Shown here piece by piece: positions 63,082 to 64,000 of a stretch of DNA of 64,000 nt. The notes under the pieces are model-generated. The model did not search any database and had not been told where the DNA came from. It saw only the letters and a list, made by a program, of their open reading frames with translations. The stretch lies in contig JAJDDD010000020.1 of NCBI GenBank assembly GCA_029260495.1, positions 186,001-250,000 on the forward strand. Direction: 5' to 3'. A program made the translations under genes and the position numbers. The first letter of the stretch is position 1. Every line of letters starts with the position of its first letter. The stretch is from Phycisphaerales bacterium. GTDB lineage: Bacteria > Planctomycetota > Phycisphaerae > Phycisphaerales > UBA1924.

Positions 63082-63675
63082 ATGCCTTCCCCGCCTCTCG
63101 ACGCCCGAATGCTGACGCGCGAGATCATCGCGGGGAATACCGACGCCTTTGCTGCACTTTATGAAGCGAAGTTCGACATGCTCTACACCGCAATCAAACA
63201 TTCCACCGGCTTCGATGAGTCTCGCTCGCTTGATATTGTGCAGGACGCCATGCTCCGCGCCATCCGCAAGATGAAACCTATTGACACCACCGCCGAACTC
63301 GATGCATGGCTCCTCCGTGTCGCGCGGACAACGGCGCTTGATTCACTTCGCCAGGAGCGCCGCCGGCGCGCGCGCGAACGCGGCGCAGCGCAGGGACTGG
63401 TGCGCACAGATTCCTCGAATTCGCGCACAAACGCTTCGGTTTCGCGCACACAAGTGGATGATCTAGAGGGCCGATCAGCCTGGCTTGTGCGCACCATGTC
63501 GGGCCTTGATCGAACGTCCGTCGAACTCCTCGAACTCCGATTCCGCGCCGGTCTGACTCTCGAAGAAACCGGCCGCCGACTTGGAATCAAACCCGGCGCC
63601 GTTCACGGGAGGCTTGCGCGGCTGCTCACCCGTTTGCGCGCGCAGGCGGAGAAGGAGGAGAGCCATGACGCATGA
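63082..63675 (+). CDS. ECF-type RNA polymerase sigma factor
   Basis: The 197-residue protein has sigma region 2 (DAFAALYEAKFDMLYTAIKH, DIVQDAMLRAIRKMK, LDAWLLRVARTTALDSLRQE) and region 4 (MSGLDRTSVELLELRFRAGL, TLEETGRRLGIKPGAVHGRL), joined by an Arg/Ser-rich linker. There is no region 1 or 3, as expected for the extracytoplasmic function group. An alternative start is the ATG at 63109. Its end overlaps the next gene by 11 nt, typical for a sigma/anti-sigma pair. Its target promoters are unknown. Confidence 0.92.
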   Translation: MPSPPLDARMLTREIIAGNTDAFAALYEAKFDMLYTAIKHSTGFDESRSLDIVQDAMLRAIRKMKPIDTTAELDAWLLRVARTTALDSLRQERRRRARERGAAQGLVRTDSSNSRTNASVSRTQVDDLEGRSAWLVRTMSGLDRTSVELLELRFRAGLTLEETGRRLGIKPGAVHGRLARLLTRLRAQAEKEESHDA

Positions 63676-64000
63676 TGATGCGCACGAATCTGGCGCATAT
63701 GAGCAGCTTTCATCCGCTGGCTGCGCGCGCCGGGAGGCGATGCTCGATGATCTGCGCGCGGAAGTTGTCACACGGGGAGCGCAGAGACGGCGGGCGCGCG
63801 CTCGAAACCGCGCGATCGGCGTGAGCTCGCTCGGGCTGGTCATCATCGCAGCGGCCGTGGTCGCGCTCACAGTGCGCACGCCGGCGCCCGGGCCCGGCGC
63901 TCCGATCAACGAACCACGCGCGCACAACGATCCCCTGCCCACCGACGAAGCCGCGCCGCCGCGCCCAACGCACCAGCGTTCACAAGTCTTGATTCTACAG
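63665..64000 (+). CDS. Putative anti-sigma factor or membrane partner of the ECF sigma factor (partial, 3' end outside window)
   Basis: Starting at the ATG at 63665 (GGAGGA just upstream), the frame stays open to the window end (112 codons). A charged cytoplasmic segment (1-50, with EAMLDDLRAEVVTRGAQRR) is followed by one transmembrane helix (IGVSSLGLVIIAAAVVALTV, about 51-70) and a Pro-rich periplasmic start. The 11-nt overlap with the sigma gene and the single-pass topology match anti-sigma factors, but no zinc-binding HxxxCxxC motif is visible, so the call rests on context. Confidence 0.65.
   Translation, partial: MTHDDAHESGAYEQLSSAGCARREAMLDDLRAEVVTRGAQRRRARARNRAIGVSSLGLVIIAAAVVALTVRTPAPGPGAPINEPRAHNDPLPTDEAAPPRPTHQRSQVLILQ

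Noticed and set aside
1-64000. tRNA genes, CRISPR arrays, insertion sequences or prophage
   Set aside because: No T-loop-like tRNA ends, regularly spaced repeats, transposase motifs or phage structural genes were recognised by eye; a covariance-model scan would be decisive for RNAs.

Overview
The window looks like a chromosomal stretch of a GC-rich planctomycete, most likely from the class Phycisphaerae. Pointers are: a PEP-CTERM-like tail at the left edge; a 55-residue gene of the small basic protein family seen in Planctomycetota/Verrucomicrobiota/Chlamydiota; an oversized SecA (about 1336 residues); an adjacent Tat-exported DUF1800/DUF1501 pair; dockerin-like calcium loops in exported proteins; and a futalosine hydrolase (menaquinone route). 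Taxonomy is inferred from gene content only. I saw no tRNA, rRNA, insertion sequence, prophage or CRISPR array.

Layout. 1-21,000 is mainly housekeeping: GAPDH, an aminotransferase, a metallo-hydrolase, EF-P, a GNAT acetyltransferase, SecA, a biotin ligase, a universal stress protein, a glycosyltransferase, the DUF1800/DUF1501 pair, a tightly overlapping ribF-nrnA-methyltransferase operon and mqnB. 21,250-26,704 (+) is a type IV pilus inner-membrane block: pilM, pilN, pilO, a PilP-like gene and pilB. 39,258-26,726 (-) is a 12-gene type II secretion operon. It begins with a dockerin-bearing exported protein and continues gspH, G, E, F, D, I, J, K, L-like, M-like and GspC-like, mostly with 4-nt start/stop overlaps. 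39,449-43,591 (-) encodes a 1380-residue acidic exported protein with many calcium-loop motifs, ended by a good rho-independent terminator. 44,209-51,518 holds a stand-alone LuxR-type regulator divergent from the second pilus block: pilT, pilC, a PilV-like minor pilin, an 872-residue PilX-like protein with calcium loops, and a PilW-like minor pilin.

51,545-64,000 returns to housekeeping and stress functions: cinA, a thioredoxin-like protein, ogt, pgpH-phoH (c-di-AMP hydrolase and PhoH ATPase), comEC, a phosphofructokinase, an exported protein with a duplicated secretin-N-like domain, and an ECF sigma factor overlapped by a membrane protein that runs off the window.

How they work together. 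Two related filament machines are interleaved: a type II secretion operon sits between two halves of a type IV pilus locus. Only one outer-membrane secretin (GspD) is visible, and no prepilin peptidase or typical major pilin. The exported calcium-loop proteins encoded inside and beside these machines are candidate substrates or tip components. ComEC plus PilB/PilC/PilT/PilMNO suggests a DNA-uptake capacity. Starts were chosen from Shine-Dalgarno spacing, overlap with neighbours and family length, and often differ from the longest open frame.
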